Assembly: GCA_903907865.1 (NCBI GenBank)
Contig: CAIVPR010000085.1
Span: forward strand, 1 to 64,000
Length of the DNA stretch: 64,000 nt
Direction of reading: 5' to 3'
From: an uncultured Acidobacteriia bacterium
GTDB taxonomy: Bacteria > Acidobacteriota > Terriglobia > Bryobacterales > Bryobacteraceae
Shown: one piece after another, positions 52,983-62,572 of the stretch
Layout: each line of letters opens with the position of its first letter
Numbering within the stretch: position 1 is the stretch's first letter
The notes under the pieces: generated by a model
What the model was told of the DNA's origin: nothing
Database searches by the model: none
The model's input: the letters and a program-made list of their open reading frames with translations, nothing else
Position numbers and translations under genes: made by a program

Positions 52983-54494
52983 ATGAAAAAGATCACCGCT
53001 CTAGCTGCGCTCGTAGTCCTCTGTTTTGGGACCGCGTCCTCAAAGTCCATCACCCGGCAGGAACCGCGTTACACGTTCCACCGGGAACACATTCTAGGCA
53101 CATCCTTGGAAATCAAGGTTCTGGCGTCCTCGGATGAAGCCGCCGAACGTGCCGAGGGCTTGGCCGTCTCCGAAATCGAAAGGCTGAACAAGATCCTCAG
53201 CGGGTACGACAAGGACAGCGAATTCAGCCGCTGGTTCCGCACGTCGCACGTCGAAGTGCCCGTGTCCCCCGAATTGATTCAAGTGCTCGGAATGTTTGAC
53301 TCGTGGCGCGAGAAGACAGGCGGGGCACTCGACGCCTCCGCCGAGGCCGTGGGCCGAGTCTGGAAGAAGGCAGCCAGCGAAAGCCGTTTGCCGACACAAA
53401 CGGAGCTTGACGCCGCAGTGCAGTCCGTGCGCCAACAGCATTGGAAATTGGATGCCGCGAAAGGCACGGCGGAGCACCTCAGCAACACCCCGCTGATGCT
53501 CAATTCCTTCACCAAGAGCTATATCATCGACAAGGCCGCAATCGCGGCGATGGGCGGAGAAGGCGTCCACGGCGTGATGGTCAACATCGGCGGCGATTTG
53601 GCCGTGCGCGGCGCGATGAGCGAGACGATCGGGATCGACGACCCGAAATCAGGTGCGGAAAATTCAGACCCGATTGCGAAGATCGTGATCCGCGACCGCG
53701 CGGTGGCGACCAGCGGCGACTACCGCAGGGGCGTTGAAATCGGCGGCGTGCATTATTCGCACATTGTGGACCCGCGCAGCGGGCGGACAGCCGAGAATGT
53801 GATCAGTTCTACGGTCGTAGCGCCGGTCGCGGCAGACGCGGGCGCGCTAGCCACGGCGTTTTCCGTGCTGGCACCGGAGGAAAGTGCCAAACTCGCGGCG
53901 AAGATTCCGGGCGTGGACTTCCTCATCGTCAAGAAGGACGGCACCCGGATGGTCAGCCAGAATTGGAACCGCCTCGCGGGCGGAATCGCGGCCCAAGCCG
54001 CCAAGTCCGCGCCAGGCAAGCCGGAAGCCGGCGCGTGGGACCCCTCCATGGAGCTGACGGTCGGCTTTGAGATTGCCCGCATCAACGACTTCCGTTCGCG
54101 GCGTCCTTACTTGGCAGTGTGGATCGAGGACAAGGACAAATTCCCGGTCAAGACGCTCGCGCTCTGGTACGAGAAGCCCAAGTGGCTGCCGGAACTGAAG
54201 CTCTGGTACAAGGAAGACCGCGTACGCGCCATGGCTGATTCATCGACCATCAGCAAGACCGGGGCAACCCGTTCGCCGGGCAAGTACACCGTCAAATGGG
54301 ACGGGAAGGACGACTCCGGCAAGCCGGTCAAGGCTGGCCGGTACAACGTACTCATCGAAGTGGCACGCGAGCATGGCACCTACCAACTGCTGCACCAGGA
54401 AGTAGATTTCGCTGGTACGCCGAAACAAGAGACACTGGCGGGCGGAGTCGAGATTACGGGAGCCACCATTGAATACCACAAAGTCGGTCGCTGA
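52983..54494 (+). CDS. Exported FAD:protein FMN transferase (ApbE) fused to a DUF2271 domain
   Basis: The 503-residue protein has a signal peptide (ITALAALVVLCFGTAS), an ApbE domain to about residue 330 (MVNIGGDLAVRG, HIVDPRSGRTAENV, the family's metal and FAD-binding segments) and a C-terminal DUF2271 domain (KLWYKEDRVRAMAD, GKYTVKWDGKDDSGKPVKAG). ApbE attaches FMN covalently to Thr residues of envelope proteins such as FMN-binding domains. The fusion suggests one protein couples flavinylation and a partner domain. The PepSY-TM gene overlaps its 3' end by 26 bases. Confidence 0.88.
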   Translation: MKKITALAALVVLCFGTASSKSITRQEPRYTFHREHILGTSLEIKVLASSDEAAERAEGLAVSEIERLNKILSGYDKDSEFSRWFRTSHVEVPVSPELIQVLGMFDSWREKTGGALDASAEAVGRVWKKAASESRLPTQTELDAAVQSVRQQHWKLDAAKGTAEHLSNTPLMLNSFTKSYIIDKAAIAAMGGEGVHGVMVNIGGDLAVRGAMSETIGIDDPKSGAENSDPIAKIVIRDRAVATSGDYRRGVEIGGVHYSHIVDPRSGRTAENVISSTVVAPVAADAGALATAFSVLAPEESAKLAAKIPGVDFLIVKKDGTRMVSQNWNRLAGGIAAQAAKSAPGKPEAGAWDPSMELTVGFEIARINDFRSRRPYLAVWIEDKDKFPVKTLALWYEKPKWLPELKLWYKEDRVRAMADSSTISKTGATRSPGKYTVKWDGKDDSGKPVKAGRYNVLIEVAREHGTYQLLHQEVDFAGTPKQETLAGGVEITGATIEYHKVGR

Positions 54495-55119
54495 GCCGCC
54501 CGTGGTCCAAGAGAAGAAGGCCGCGCCGCGGACCAGCGAGTGGAATCGCCGGCTCGCGGTGTGGGGCCGTTGGCTGCACATCTACCTGTCGATGGTCAGT
54601 TTCGGGATCCTGCTGTTTTTCGCGGTGACCGGGCTCACCCTGAACCACCCCGATCTATTCGGCGAGCACCAGCAGGTGACGCAGTACAAGGGGACGGTCC
54701 AGAAAGCATGGATTTCCGGCGCGGAAGTTGGCAAGCTTGAGATCGCGGAGTACCTGCGGAAGACCCACGGCATCAAGGGCTCCGTGGCCGACTTCCGCGT
54801 CGACGACAGCCAACTCAGCGTCAGTTTCAAGGGTCCGGGCTATAGCGCCGACGCGTTCATCGACCGCCAAGCCGGGACCTACGAAATGACCGAGACCAAG
54901 CTGGGTTTCGTCGCGGTCATCAACGATCTGCACAAAGGTCGCGACACGGGCAAGACATGGTCCTGGGTGATCGACTTTTCGGCAGTCCTAATGACACTGC
55001 TGTCGTTAACCGGCTTGCTGCTGATGTGGTTCCTGAAGAAGAAACGGCTTTCGGGCTTCACGACCGCCTTGGTCGGGGCCGCGATTTGCTACGTGATGTA
55101 TCGCGTCTGGGTCCCGTAA
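54469..55119 (+). CDS. PepSY-associated membrane protein
   Basis: The 216-residue protein starts at a TTG inside the ApbE gene. It has a first membrane helix (WLHIYLSMVSFGILLFFAVTG), then a soluble PepSY-like region, and two C-terminal helices (VIDFSAVLMTLLSLTGLLLM and ALVGAAICYVMYRVWV). PepSY-TM proteins such as PiuB-like reductases pass electrons across the membrane, often together with flavinylated proteins. It lies next to ApbE-DUF2271, which supports a shared redox role. No clear heme-ligand set was checked. Confidence 0.75.
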   Translation: MNTTKSVAEPPVVQEKKAAPRTSEWNRRLAVWGRWLHIYLSMVSFGILLFFAVTGLTLNHPDLFGEHQQVTQYKGTVQKAWISGAEVGKLEIAEYLRKTHGIKGSVADFRVDDSQLSVSFKGPGYSADAFIDRQAGTYEMTETKLGFVAVINDLHKGRDTGKTWSWVIDFSAVLMTLLSLTGLLLMWFLKKKRLSGFTTALVGAAICYVMYRVWVP

Positions 55120-55126
55120 AGCCGAT

Positions 55127-56593
55127 CTAGCGGGTGGGCGGCGGCAGTGGTTTGGCCGGTTCGCCCATTACCTTCTCAAACGCGGCCACCGTCACGAACG
55201 ACGGCTTGTAGTTGCCAAACCGATAACCCTGGGCGATCACCAGAGGGGTCCAACCTTCCTTGTTCTTCCGGTCCCACACGCTACGCGTGGCCCCCTTTTC
55301 CGCAAGGAAGAGGACGGCGCTCGGAAAGTTTTTGTACGCGGCCCCGTGCATTGCGGTCTCGCCGTTGTTGTCCACCGCGTCGATGTCATTGCCAAGATCC
55401 AGCGCAACCTGCATCGCCTCAATCACTTCCGGTTCCGTGCCCGCGTCCTCGCCCGGCGACCGGGTGCCAAGTCCGGCGACTGCCATCAGCGGAGTACTGT
55501 TGTCGACGTTCGGAATCTTCGGGTCCGCGCCCAACGACGCCAGGTAGCGCATCAGTTCGGCGTCCGCGGTGCGGGACGCGAGGAAGAACGGGGTCGCGCC
55601 GTTGGTGTTGAGGGCAGTCAGGCCGAAGTTAACCTTCCTCGTCATCCGCGCGTTGATGTTGGCCCCCTTGTCGACCAGCTTCTTGACCAACTCCAAGCTG
55701 GTGACGTTGCCGGAGCCCTCCGGAGCGGGGTCGTTGTCGCCGCCCCCCGATTTGCGGATCGACGGAATCACGTGGAGTGCCGTGTAGCCCGGGCCGGCCG
55801 CATTTGGATCGGCTCCGGCATCCAAGAGCTTGGAGGCCAACTCAAAATGGGCGTTGGCGACGGCCAGAATCAGCGCACTGATGCCGACACGCGGCGACCC
55901 CGCGCCCGAAGCGGGCCGTTTCCCGCCGTCGGTGTTCGTCTGGACCGTCTGGTTCACGTCATCGCCCAGTTTTAGCAACGACTGGACGACGTTGATCCGG
56001 CCTTCGCGCACGGCAAACAGGAACGCCGTGTAGCCGGAGTTCAACCTGTAGTGGAAATTGGCCCCGGCTTGGACGAGTACCTCCACCACCTCGGCATTCC
56101 CTTCGGCCGCTGCCCACATCAATGCGGTCTGGCCCCGTCGGGGTTCCTGGGCATCGACTTTCGCCCCGCGGGCAATCAACGCCTTCACAGCGGAAACCTT
56201 GCCCGCCCGCGCGGCCGTCATCAGGGCCGTCTCGCCGCCGGAGAGTTCCGCGTTGGCGTCCGCTCCAGCTTGGAGCAACAGTTCGACCATCGAGCCATCG
56301 CCGTTTGTGCAAGCCAGCGACAGCGGCGTCACCCCGTATCGATTCGCGGCCTTCGGGTTGGCTCCGGCCTTCAACAACAATCCGGCCAGCTTCAAGTCGG
56401 CGTGCTGGGCCGCCCAGTGGAGGGCGGTGGTCCCGTCCACCTGCGCAGCATTGGCGTCGGCGTGCTGGCCCAGAAGCGACTGGATGACGCCCAAGTCCCG
56501 TGCCTTGGCGGCATCGGGCAGACGCGTATCCCCGACCCCCGCCCACAGCGGCGCAAGGGCTAAGAGAAAATACAGAGCCATTCGCATCCTCAT
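55127..56593 (-). CDS. Exported ankyrin-repeat protein
   Basis: The 488-residue protein has a signal peptide (RMALYFLLALAPLWAG) and about ten ankyrin repeats with typical cores (GTTALHWAAQHADLKLAGLLL, GANPKAANRYGVTPLSLACTN, GQTALMWAAAEGNAEVVEVL). Ankyrin repeats mediate protein-protein contacts. It starts two bases after the DUF1552 stop and ends the DUF1592-DUF1552-ankyrin operon. The start at 56593 or 56587 cannot be separated by sequence alone. In Planctomycetes and Acidobacteriota ankyrin proteins often accompany this operon. Confidence 0.87.
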   Translation of the reverse strand: MRMRMALYFLLALAPLWAGVGDTRLPDAAKARDLGVIQSLLGQHADANAAQVDGTTALHWAAQHADLKLAGLLLKAGANPKAANRYGVTPLSLACTNGDGSMVELLLQAGADANAELSGGETALMTAARAGKVSAVKALIARGAKVDAQEPRRGQTALMWAAAEGNAEVVEVLVQAGANFHYRLNSGYTAFLFAVREGRINVVQSLLKLGDDVNQTVQTNTDGGKRPASGAGSPRVGISALILAVANAHFELASKLLDAGADPNAAGPGYTALHVIPSIRKSGGGDNDPAPEGSGNVTSLELVKKLVDKGANINARMTRKVNFGLTALNTNGATPFFLASRTADAELMRYLASLGADPKIPNVDNSTPLMAVAGLGTRSPGEDAGTEPEVIEAMQVALDLGNDIDAVDNNGETAMHGAAYKNFPSAVLFLAEKGATRSVWDRKNKEGWTPLVIAQGYRFGNYKPSFVTVAAFEKVMGEPAKPLPPPTR

Positions 56594-56595
56594 CG

Positions 56596-57933
56596 CTACA
56601 GGGCCAAAAGTTCCGTGACCTTGCCGTTGCTGTCGGCGAAGTGGTCCTCGCGGACGCCCACCTTTTCGAGCAGCGTCAAGTGCAGGTTCGCCAGCGGCGT
56701 CGGATTGTTGTAGCGGACATGGCGCCCGCCCTTCATCCGGCCCGCGCCGCCGCCCGCCACAATGATCGGAAGGTCGACGTGGTCGTGCTTGTCGCCATTG
56801 CTCATCCCGCTGCCATACAGGTACATGGTGTGGTCCAGCAGCGAGCCGTCCCCGTCGCGCGTAGCCTTCAGCTTCTCGACGAAACCGGCGAACAACGACA
56901 CGTGGAAGGCATTGATCTTGGCCACCTGCTCCAGCTTCTCCACGCTGCCGCTGTTGTGCGTCAACGGGTGGTGCGGGTCGGGGACGCCGATTTCGGGGTA
57001 CGTCCGGGTGCTGGTTTCGCGCGCCAGCTGGAACGTGATCACGCGCGTCACATCGCCCTGCAGCGCCAGAAGCTGGAGGTCGAACATCAACTTCGCGTGG
57101 TCGGCATAGGCGGCGGGCACCCCGACGGGACGGTCGAGGTCCGGCAGGTGTGAATCTGCGGTTTCGGCCTCGGCCTTTTGGATGCGGCGCTCCACTTCCC
57201 GTACCGTGTCGAGATACTGCGAAACCTTGCTGCGATCGTCGGGCCCCAGTTGGGTCTTCAACCGCGCGATGTCCTCGTTCACGAAGTCCAGGAGGCTGGC
57301 CTTCTTTCGCAATTCGGCTTGGCGCTGGGCGGCGGTACCGCCTTCGCCGAACAACCGCTCGAAGGCGAGGCGCGGATGGGCCTCGGCGGGAAGCGGCGTG
57401 GTCGGCGTGGACCACGACAGGTTGTTCTGGTAGACGCAGGCGTAGCCGTTGTCGCACTGGCCCACGGCGGTCAACAGGTCCATCGCCAGTTCCAGCGACG
57501 GCAGGCGCGTGTCTTTTCCGATATGCTGCGCGGCCACCTGGTCAACCGTGGTTCCCAGCTCGTAGTCCGTACTTTCGGTCCACTTCGACGTCGCGGCGCT
57601 CAGGAACGCGGAGTTCGACGTGGCGTGCGTCCCGGGGTAGGCATTGCGCAATTCCATGTTGCCCACAACCGTAAGGTGATCTTTTACCGGATTCAGCGAC
57701 GCGAGGATCGGCGGCAACTCGCCCAGCGGGCCGCTGCCGACCGACGGCGTCCACTGCTTCATATACGCTCCCATCGGGATGTAGATGAAACCGAGGCGGC
57801 GGACCGGCGCGGCGGGCGACGCCGCCAGCGCGGTCATTGCAGGAACCATCGCGTCCAGCAGCGGCAACGCGACGGTAGCTCCGATTCCCCGCAGAAATGT
57901 GCGGCGCGGCAGGGCTCTCTTGGTGATGATCAT
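56596..57933 (-). CDS. DUF1552-family exported protein
   Basis: The 445-residue protein has a twin-arginine-like signal (KRALPRRTFLRGIGATVALP) and the DUF1552 domain, seen in the segments MYLYGSGMSNGDKHDHVDLP and AGGGAGRMKGGRHVRYNNP. The family is typical of Planctomycetes and Acidobacteriota and always lies next to a DUF1592-type cytochrome protein; it is assumed to handle polysaccharide degradation or electron transfer, but the activity is not established. The start overlaps the stop of the DUF1592 gene by four bases, and its stop is followed two bases later by the ankyrin ATG. Confidence 0.88.
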   Translation of the reverse strand: MIITKRALPRRTFLRGIGATVALPLLDAMVPAMTALAASPAAPVRRLGFIYIPMGAYMKQWTPSVGSGPLGELPPILASLNPVKDHLTVVGNMELRNAYPGTHATSNSAFLSAATSKWTESTDYELGTTVDQVAAQHIGKDTRLPSLELAMDLLTAVGQCDNGYACVYQNNLSWSTPTTPLPAEAHPRLAFERLFGEGGTAAQRQAELRKKASLLDFVNEDIARLKTQLGPDDRSKVSQYLDTVREVERRIQKAEAETADSHLPDLDRPVGVPAAYADHAKLMFDLQLLALQGDVTRVITFQLARETSTRTYPEIGVPDPHHPLTHNSGSVEKLEQVAKINAFHVSLFAGFVEKLKATRDGDGSLLDHTMYLYGSGMSNGDKHDHVDLPIIVAGGGAGRMKGGRHVRYNNPTPLANLHLTLLEKVGVREDHFADSNGKVTELLAL

Positions 57934-60248
57934 TGCGTCTTCCTCATTCCGAAGGGTGTGCTCGTCACGATCCCCGTCACGAGCGCCGAAAAGCGGTAAT
58001 CCTGTTTGGCGGCGTCGCGCAGGATTTTGCGCACCGCCGGTTCATCGTAATAGTCTACGCCTCTTCCGAGCGCAAATGTGAGCAGCTTGGAAGTGAACGT
58101 GCCGACAAAGATCTCCGGGCGTTCCAGCAGTGCCTTGCGGAGCCCTTCGACCCCGTCGAACTTGCTGCCGTCGGGCAGTCCTCCCGCCACATCGACTGGT
58201 TTTCCGGCGTCTACTGTCCGCCAGCGCCCGATGGCGTCGTAGTTTTCGAGTGAAAATCCGACTGGATCCATCAGTTGGTGACAACCCGAACAGGCCGGAT
58301 TGACCCGATGCTCGGCCAAACGCTCGCGCATCGGCAGGTTCTTCGCCACGCCCCCAGCTTCTTTCAAGGCCGGAACCGCCGGGGGCGGCGGGGGTGGCGG
58401 CGAGCCTAGAAGGTTGTCCAGAATCCACTTGCCCCGGATCACCGGCGACGTTCGTGTTGCGTACGAGGTCACCGTCAGGATGCTACCCTGCCGCAGCAGC
58501 CCGCCGCGGAATTCGGGCAAGGGGGTGGTAGCGGAAAATTCGATCCGGCGGAAGTGGCTGCCGTAGACATTCGGAATGCCGTAGTGCTTGGCCAGCCGCT
58601 CATTCATGAAGGTATAGTTGGCGCTGAGCAGGTCGACCACGTTGCGGTCCGCTCGGAGCACGCTGTCGACAAACATCTCGGTTTCGGTGCGGAACGCCTG
58701 GCGGAGGTTGTCGTCGAAATCCGGGAACAGGCGCATGTCCGGGTTGGTGGACGCGAGGTTGCGCAGGTAGAGCCACTGGCCTGCGAAGTTCGTCACCAAA
58801 GTGCGCGAACGCGGGTCGGCCAGCATCCGGCGGGTCTGGCGCTCCAGTTCGGCGGGATCCATGAGCTTGCCCGCGATGGCGGCGTCAAGAAGAGTGTCGT
58901 CCGGGATGCTGCTCCAAAGGAAAAACGACAGGCGCGAGGCGAGTTCGAGGTCCGGGATGCGGTACGGCTGCCCTGCGGCTGCCCCCGCCGGCGCCTGTTC
59001 CAGCCGGAAGATGAATTCGGGACTTACAAGGACCGCACTCAGCGCCATCTCGATGCCGTTGTCGAAGTCGCCCGCCTTGTTTGCGTCTTTGAAGAATCCC
59101 ATGGGGCGGGCGAGGTCGGCAGCCGTGGTCGGACGGCGGTAGGCCCGTCGCATCACGGTTTGCAGAATCCGGCGCGCGCAAGGTTCCTGGTCCGTGGCGC
59201 TGTTGGGGCGGCAGACGAAGAGCCGTTGCCGCGCCGGGGTATTGCCGGGACCTTCCTGCTGGAACGGGCCGGTGACCGAAAGCGTGCGGACGGCGGGCGT
59301 GATGCGCGGGTGCCTATCCATATTGAAGTGCGCCTGATAGGGTTGGCGCTCCGACTCGAGCAGGATCGACGGCATTTTCGGGAAGGCGGCGGCAACCACG
59401 TGCGGACCGGCTTTTACAGTGACCCGTACTCCCAGCTCGTGGTCCACCAGATGGTGGTCCTCCCCGGCTGGTGGCGGCTGCACCGTGAAAAGCTTCACCC
59501 GCTCCCCATCAAGCAGGATTTCGACGTCGTGCTTGCCCCTGAGGCCTTCCACATGCTCGTTGCGGTCGCGCTGCAGCTTGATTCGGAGTTCGTACTCGCC
59601 GTCGCGCGGGAATTCGTATCGGAACGAGGTGCCGCCGCGGGTTCCGATGGGCAGGTCGTCGAAGTGTTCCTCCTGGGTCAGATCCGGCGGCAAGGTGACG
59701 GTTTGGCCGTCGGGCGACGCGACCGGGGTGCCGACGGCGAGGCGCGCGATCCGGCGGGCGGCGGAAAGGTAGCGGTCGAGGAGGGTGGGCGAGAGGTCTC
59801 CGACGGTAATGTTGTCGAAACCGTGGCTGGATTCGTCGTTTGGCAGGAGGCCCGAGACGTCCACGTCGAGCGCGAGAAGGTCGCGGATGGAATTCCGGTA
59901 TTCGGTCCGGGTGAGGCGACGGAAGGTATCGGTCCGACCGGGGTTGGGGTGCGCGGCGGCGGCGCGGTCGAGTGTAGTTTCGAGGCCCGCCAGAAGGGAT
60001 ATGTAGGTCGCTTCGTCGGGGCGCGGCAGACCGGCGGGCGGCATCGAGCGGGACCGGAGCTTGCGGACCACCTTTTCCCAGACTTCGGGGTGTTGCGCGG
60101 GGTCGGTTTCGCGGACTTGGTCCAGCGCGAGGTTGCCGGACTTGGTCTTGGCGCTGTGGCAGCCCACGCAGTAGCGGTTGATGGTGGGGACCAGTTGCTG
60201 GGCATTGGCGGCAACGGCGCAGGCCGCGAGTATGGCGAGGCGGGTCAT
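57930..60248 (-). CDS. Cytochrome c-containing DUF1592/DUF1588/DUF1587/DUF1585/DUF1595 protein
   Basis: The 772-residue exported protein has an N-terminal heme motif CVGCH in NRYCVGCHSAKTKSGNL (residues near 30), the DUF1587 to DUF1595 region (DTFRRLTRTEYRNSIRDLL, YRRPTTAADL) and a second CxxCH (NPACSGCHQLMDPVGFSL) in the DUF1588/DUF1585 part at the C-terminus. These proteins are Planctomycete/Acidobacteriota specific and are paired with DUF1552 proteins. The two heme sites and exported location suggest periplasmic electron transfer linked to carbohydrate breakdown. The Pro-rich run (GSPPPPPPPAVPALK) is a linker. It heads the operon. Confidence 0.9.
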   Translation of the reverse strand: MTRLAILAACAVAANAQQLVPTINRYCVGCHSAKTKSGNLALDQVRETDPAQHPEVWEKVVRKLRSRSMPPAGLPRPDEATYISLLAGLETTLDRAAAAHPNPGRTDTFRRLTRTEYRNSIRDLLALDVDVSGLLPNDESSHGFDNITVGDLSPTLLDRYLSAARRIARLAVGTPVASPDGQTVTLPPDLTQEEHFDDLPIGTRGGTSFRYEFPRDGEYELRIKLQRDRNEHVEGLRGKHDVEILLDGERVKLFTVQPPPAGEDHHLVDHELGVRVTVKAGPHVVAAAFPKMPSILLESERQPYQAHFNMDRHPRITPAVRTLSVTGPFQQEGPGNTPARQRLFVCRPNSATDQEPCARRILQTVMRRAYRRPTTAADLARPMGFFKDANKAGDFDNGIEMALSAVLVSPEFIFRLEQAPAGAAAGQPYRIPDLELASRLSFFLWSSIPDDTLLDAAIAGKLMDPAELERQTRRMLADPRSRTLVTNFAGQWLYLRNLASTNPDMRLFPDFDDNLRQAFRTETEMFVDSVLRADRNVVDLLSANYTFMNERLAKHYGIPNVYGSHFRRIEFSATTPLPEFRGGLLRQGSILTVTSYATRTSPVIRGKWILDNLLGSPPPPPPPAVPALKEAGGVAKNLPMRERLAEHRVNPACSGCHQLMDPVGFSLENYDAIGRWRTVDAGKPVDVAGGLPDGSKFDGVEGLRKALLERPEIFVGTFTSKLLTFALGRGVDYYDEPAVRKILRDAAKQDYRFSALVTGIVTSTPFGMRKTQ

Positions 60249-60406
60249 GTGGGGATGGCGACATCCCGATTATATAAGGATTCGGGCGGGACCGGGGTGG
60301 CGGGCTCTGGAAACAAGCAATTCGGAGTTGCGGGACTGCGGAGGACGCCGGGTAGTCTGTGCAACGGAACATGAGGATATCCCCGGTACATCCGAGTTCT
60401 GGTGCC

Positions 60407-62476
60407 CTAGCGCGGGGGCAGCGCGAACGCGATGTACATGCCGCCCTGGGGGCCGAACTTGCCGCTCTTGCCTCCATTGGCGTGGACGACCACGTACTGG
60501 CGGCCTCTGACTTCGTAGACCGCGGGCGTCGCGTTGCCAGCGAACGGCAGGGTGGTCTCCCAGAGGAGTTTCCCGGTCGACTTGTCGAAGGCGCGGAATT
60601 TGCGGTCGAAGTTGGTCGCCGCAATGAAGACCAAGCCGCCCGCAGTTACAACCGGGCCGCCGTAGTTCTCACTGCCGGTGTCCTTCATGCCCTTGGCCGC
60701 GAGGTCGGGGTATTCGCCCAGCGGGATCTTCCACGCGTACTCGCCAGTGTTCAAGTTGATGGCGTTGAGGGTTCCCCATGGCGGTGCCACGGCGGGGTAA
60801 CCGTCCGGGTCTAGGAATTTGTGGTAGCCGGTAAAGCGGTATTTGGGTCGGAGGGCCGACTCCGCGCCCGGCTGCAACTCCTTGTCCTCGCCGCTCAGCA
60901 CGTACTTGGAGAGGGCTGCGAGATCTTCGGGTTTCAGGTTAGGGAAAGACGGCATGCGGCCTGCGCCGGACTTCGCAACTGCGGTGATCTGCGCCTCGGT
61001 GCGTTGGCCGCGCAGGGCCACGAGTGACGGTATCGACGGGGGTGCGCCCACGAGCGCATCGCCGTGGCAGACCGCGCAGTTCGCCAGATAGACCTGACGA
61101 CCGGAGTTACCAGCCGCAGTCGGGGCGAGGCTGGAGGTCCAAACGACATCGTTGGCGTTGACGTACAAGAGGTTGGTCTCGGGGTCGTAGGCCGAGCCGC
61201 CCCACTCTGCCCCACCGTCGAAGCCGGGGAAGATCACTGTCTCCTTCTCGAGGCCGAAGGGGATGAACTGGCCCGCGCTGGTGAAGGTGCGGAATTTGTC
61301 CAGCGCCCATGCGTGGATTTCCGGCGTACGGTTCGAGACCATGTCCTCGGTGAAACGCTGGCGGGCGAACGGGGCGGGCTTGGTGGGGAGGGGCTGGGTC
61401 TTTGCCGTGACCTCCCCGGGGACGGGACTCGCGGGGTAGGCCTTCTCCTCTATCGGGAAGAGCGGCTTGCCAGTTGCACGCTCGAACAGGTAGAGCCAGC
61501 CCTGCTTGGTAGTCTGGGCGACGGCATCCACCATGGTGCCGTTGTGGCGGACGCGGACCAAGGTCGGGGGCGAGGGAAAATCACGGTCCCAGATGTCGTG
61601 GTGGACAGCTTGGAAGTGCCAGATGCGCTTGCCTGTTGAGGCGTCGAGGGCGAGAAGGGTGTTGGAGAACAGGTTGTCCCCGACACGGTCAGCGCCGTAA
61701 AAGTCGGTCGCTGCGGAGCCAGTCGGCGCGAAAACTATGCCGCGTTCGACGTCGACAGCCATGCCGGGCCAATTATTGGCGGAGCCGGTGTAGTTCCAAG
61801 CGTCCTTGGGCCAGGTGTCGAAGCCGAATTCGCCGGGATGGGGGATGGTGTGGAACTGCCAGCGGAGCTTGCCGGTGCGGACGTCGAAGGCGCGGATGTC
61901 GCCAGGCGGCGAAGGCAGGGCCTCAGGGAGGCGGCCGCCGACGATGAGGAGATCCTTGTAGATGATGCCGGGAGTAGTGAGGACGTAGGACTGCTTGGAG
62001 GGGTCGCGGCCGAGGCCTTCGCGGAGGTCGATGGCACCGTCGGCACCAAACGAGGGGATTACTTTGCCGGTGCGGGCGTCGAGGGCGTAGATGTGGTCCT
62101 TCACACCGGCGAGGATACGGTGGTCGTCGCCGGCTTCCCAATAGACGAGGCCGCGGTTGGCACCGCGCTGGGGCGTGCCGGAGTCGAAGCGCCAGAGCTC
62201 CTTGCCGGTGGCGGCGTCGAGGGCGAAGATCTTGTGGCGAGGAGTGATGCCGTAGAGGACGCCGTGGACGACGATGGGCTGGGTTTGGGGGTCGCCTGTG
62301 CCGTCGGCGGTGTCGTACTGCCATGCAACTTGCAGCTTGGCGACGTTGGCGCGGGTGATTTGTTTGAGAGTGGAGTAGCGGGTCTGGTGGGCGTCGCCAC
62401 CATAGGCGGGCCAGTCCGTCTGGGCCGGGAGGGTGGTGGCGGCGAGGAGGGTTAGGGCGATAACGAGCGGTCGCAT
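60407..62476 (-). CDS. PQQ-dependent dehydrogenase with inserted cytochrome c domain
   Basis: The 689-residue exported protein has a signal peptide (RPLVIALTLLAATTLPAQ) and tryptophan-docking propeller blades (IFALDAATGKELWRFDSG, IYALDARTGKVIPSF, LLALDASTGKRIWHFQ) as in quinoprotein glucose/alcohol dehydrogenases. A cytochrome c motif CAVCH (467-471) lies between blades, in an insertion from about residue 455 to 545, and propeller sequence resumes afterwards to the C-terminus. It oxidises a sugar or alcohol in the periplasm and passes electrons to its own heme. Substrate unknown. It is separated from the DUF1592 gene by 158 bases. Confidence 0.9.
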   Translation of the reverse strand: MRPLVIALTLLAATTLPAQTDWPAYGGDAHQTRYSTLKQITRANVAKLQVAWQYDTADGTGDPQTQPIVVHGVLYGITPRHKIFALDAATGKELWRFDSGTPQRGANRGLVYWEAGDDHRILAGVKDHIYALDARTGKVIPSFGADGAIDLREGLGRDPSKQSYVLTTPGIIYKDLLIVGGRLPEALPSPPGDIRAFDVRTGKLRWQFHTIPHPGEFGFDTWPKDAWNYTGSANNWPGMAVDVERGIVFAPTGSAATDFYGADRVGDNLFSNTLLALDASTGKRIWHFQAVHHDIWDRDFPSPPTLVRVRHNGTMVDAVAQTTKQGWLYLFERATGKPLFPIEEKAYPASPVPGEVTAKTQPLPTKPAPFARQRFTEDMVSNRTPEIHAWALDKFRTFTSAGQFIPFGLEKETVIFPGFDGGAEWGGSAYDPETNLLYVNANDVVWTSSLAPTAAGNSGRQVYLANCAVCHGDALVGAPPSIPSLVALRGQRTEAQITAVAKSGAGRMPSFPNLKPEDLAALSKYVLSGEDKELQPGAESALRPKYRFTGYHKFLDPDGYPAVAPPWGTLNAINLNTGEYAWKIPLGEYPDLAAKGMKDTGSENYGGPVVTAGGLVFIAATNFDRKFRAFDKSTGKLLWETTLPFAGNATPAVYEVRGRQYVVVHANGGKSGKFGPQGGMYIAFALPPR

Positions 62477-62572
62477 TTGGCGACTATTCTATCGGTGCCG
62501 GCGGCGCGGGAGCCAGTAGTGGCGTCAGCCCGCAGCGACGCGGCTATGATACGGATAGAGCGAGGTGAATCG

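Noticed and set aside
57150-57999. Arg-rich frames opposite the DUF1552 gene
   Set aside because: High-GC antisense frames without start signals or motifs.
60000-60250. Frame overlaps on the + strand across the DUF1592 gene
   Set aside because: The + strand frame is long but has the composition of an antisense shadow, and the minus-strand protein has clear domains and heme motifs.
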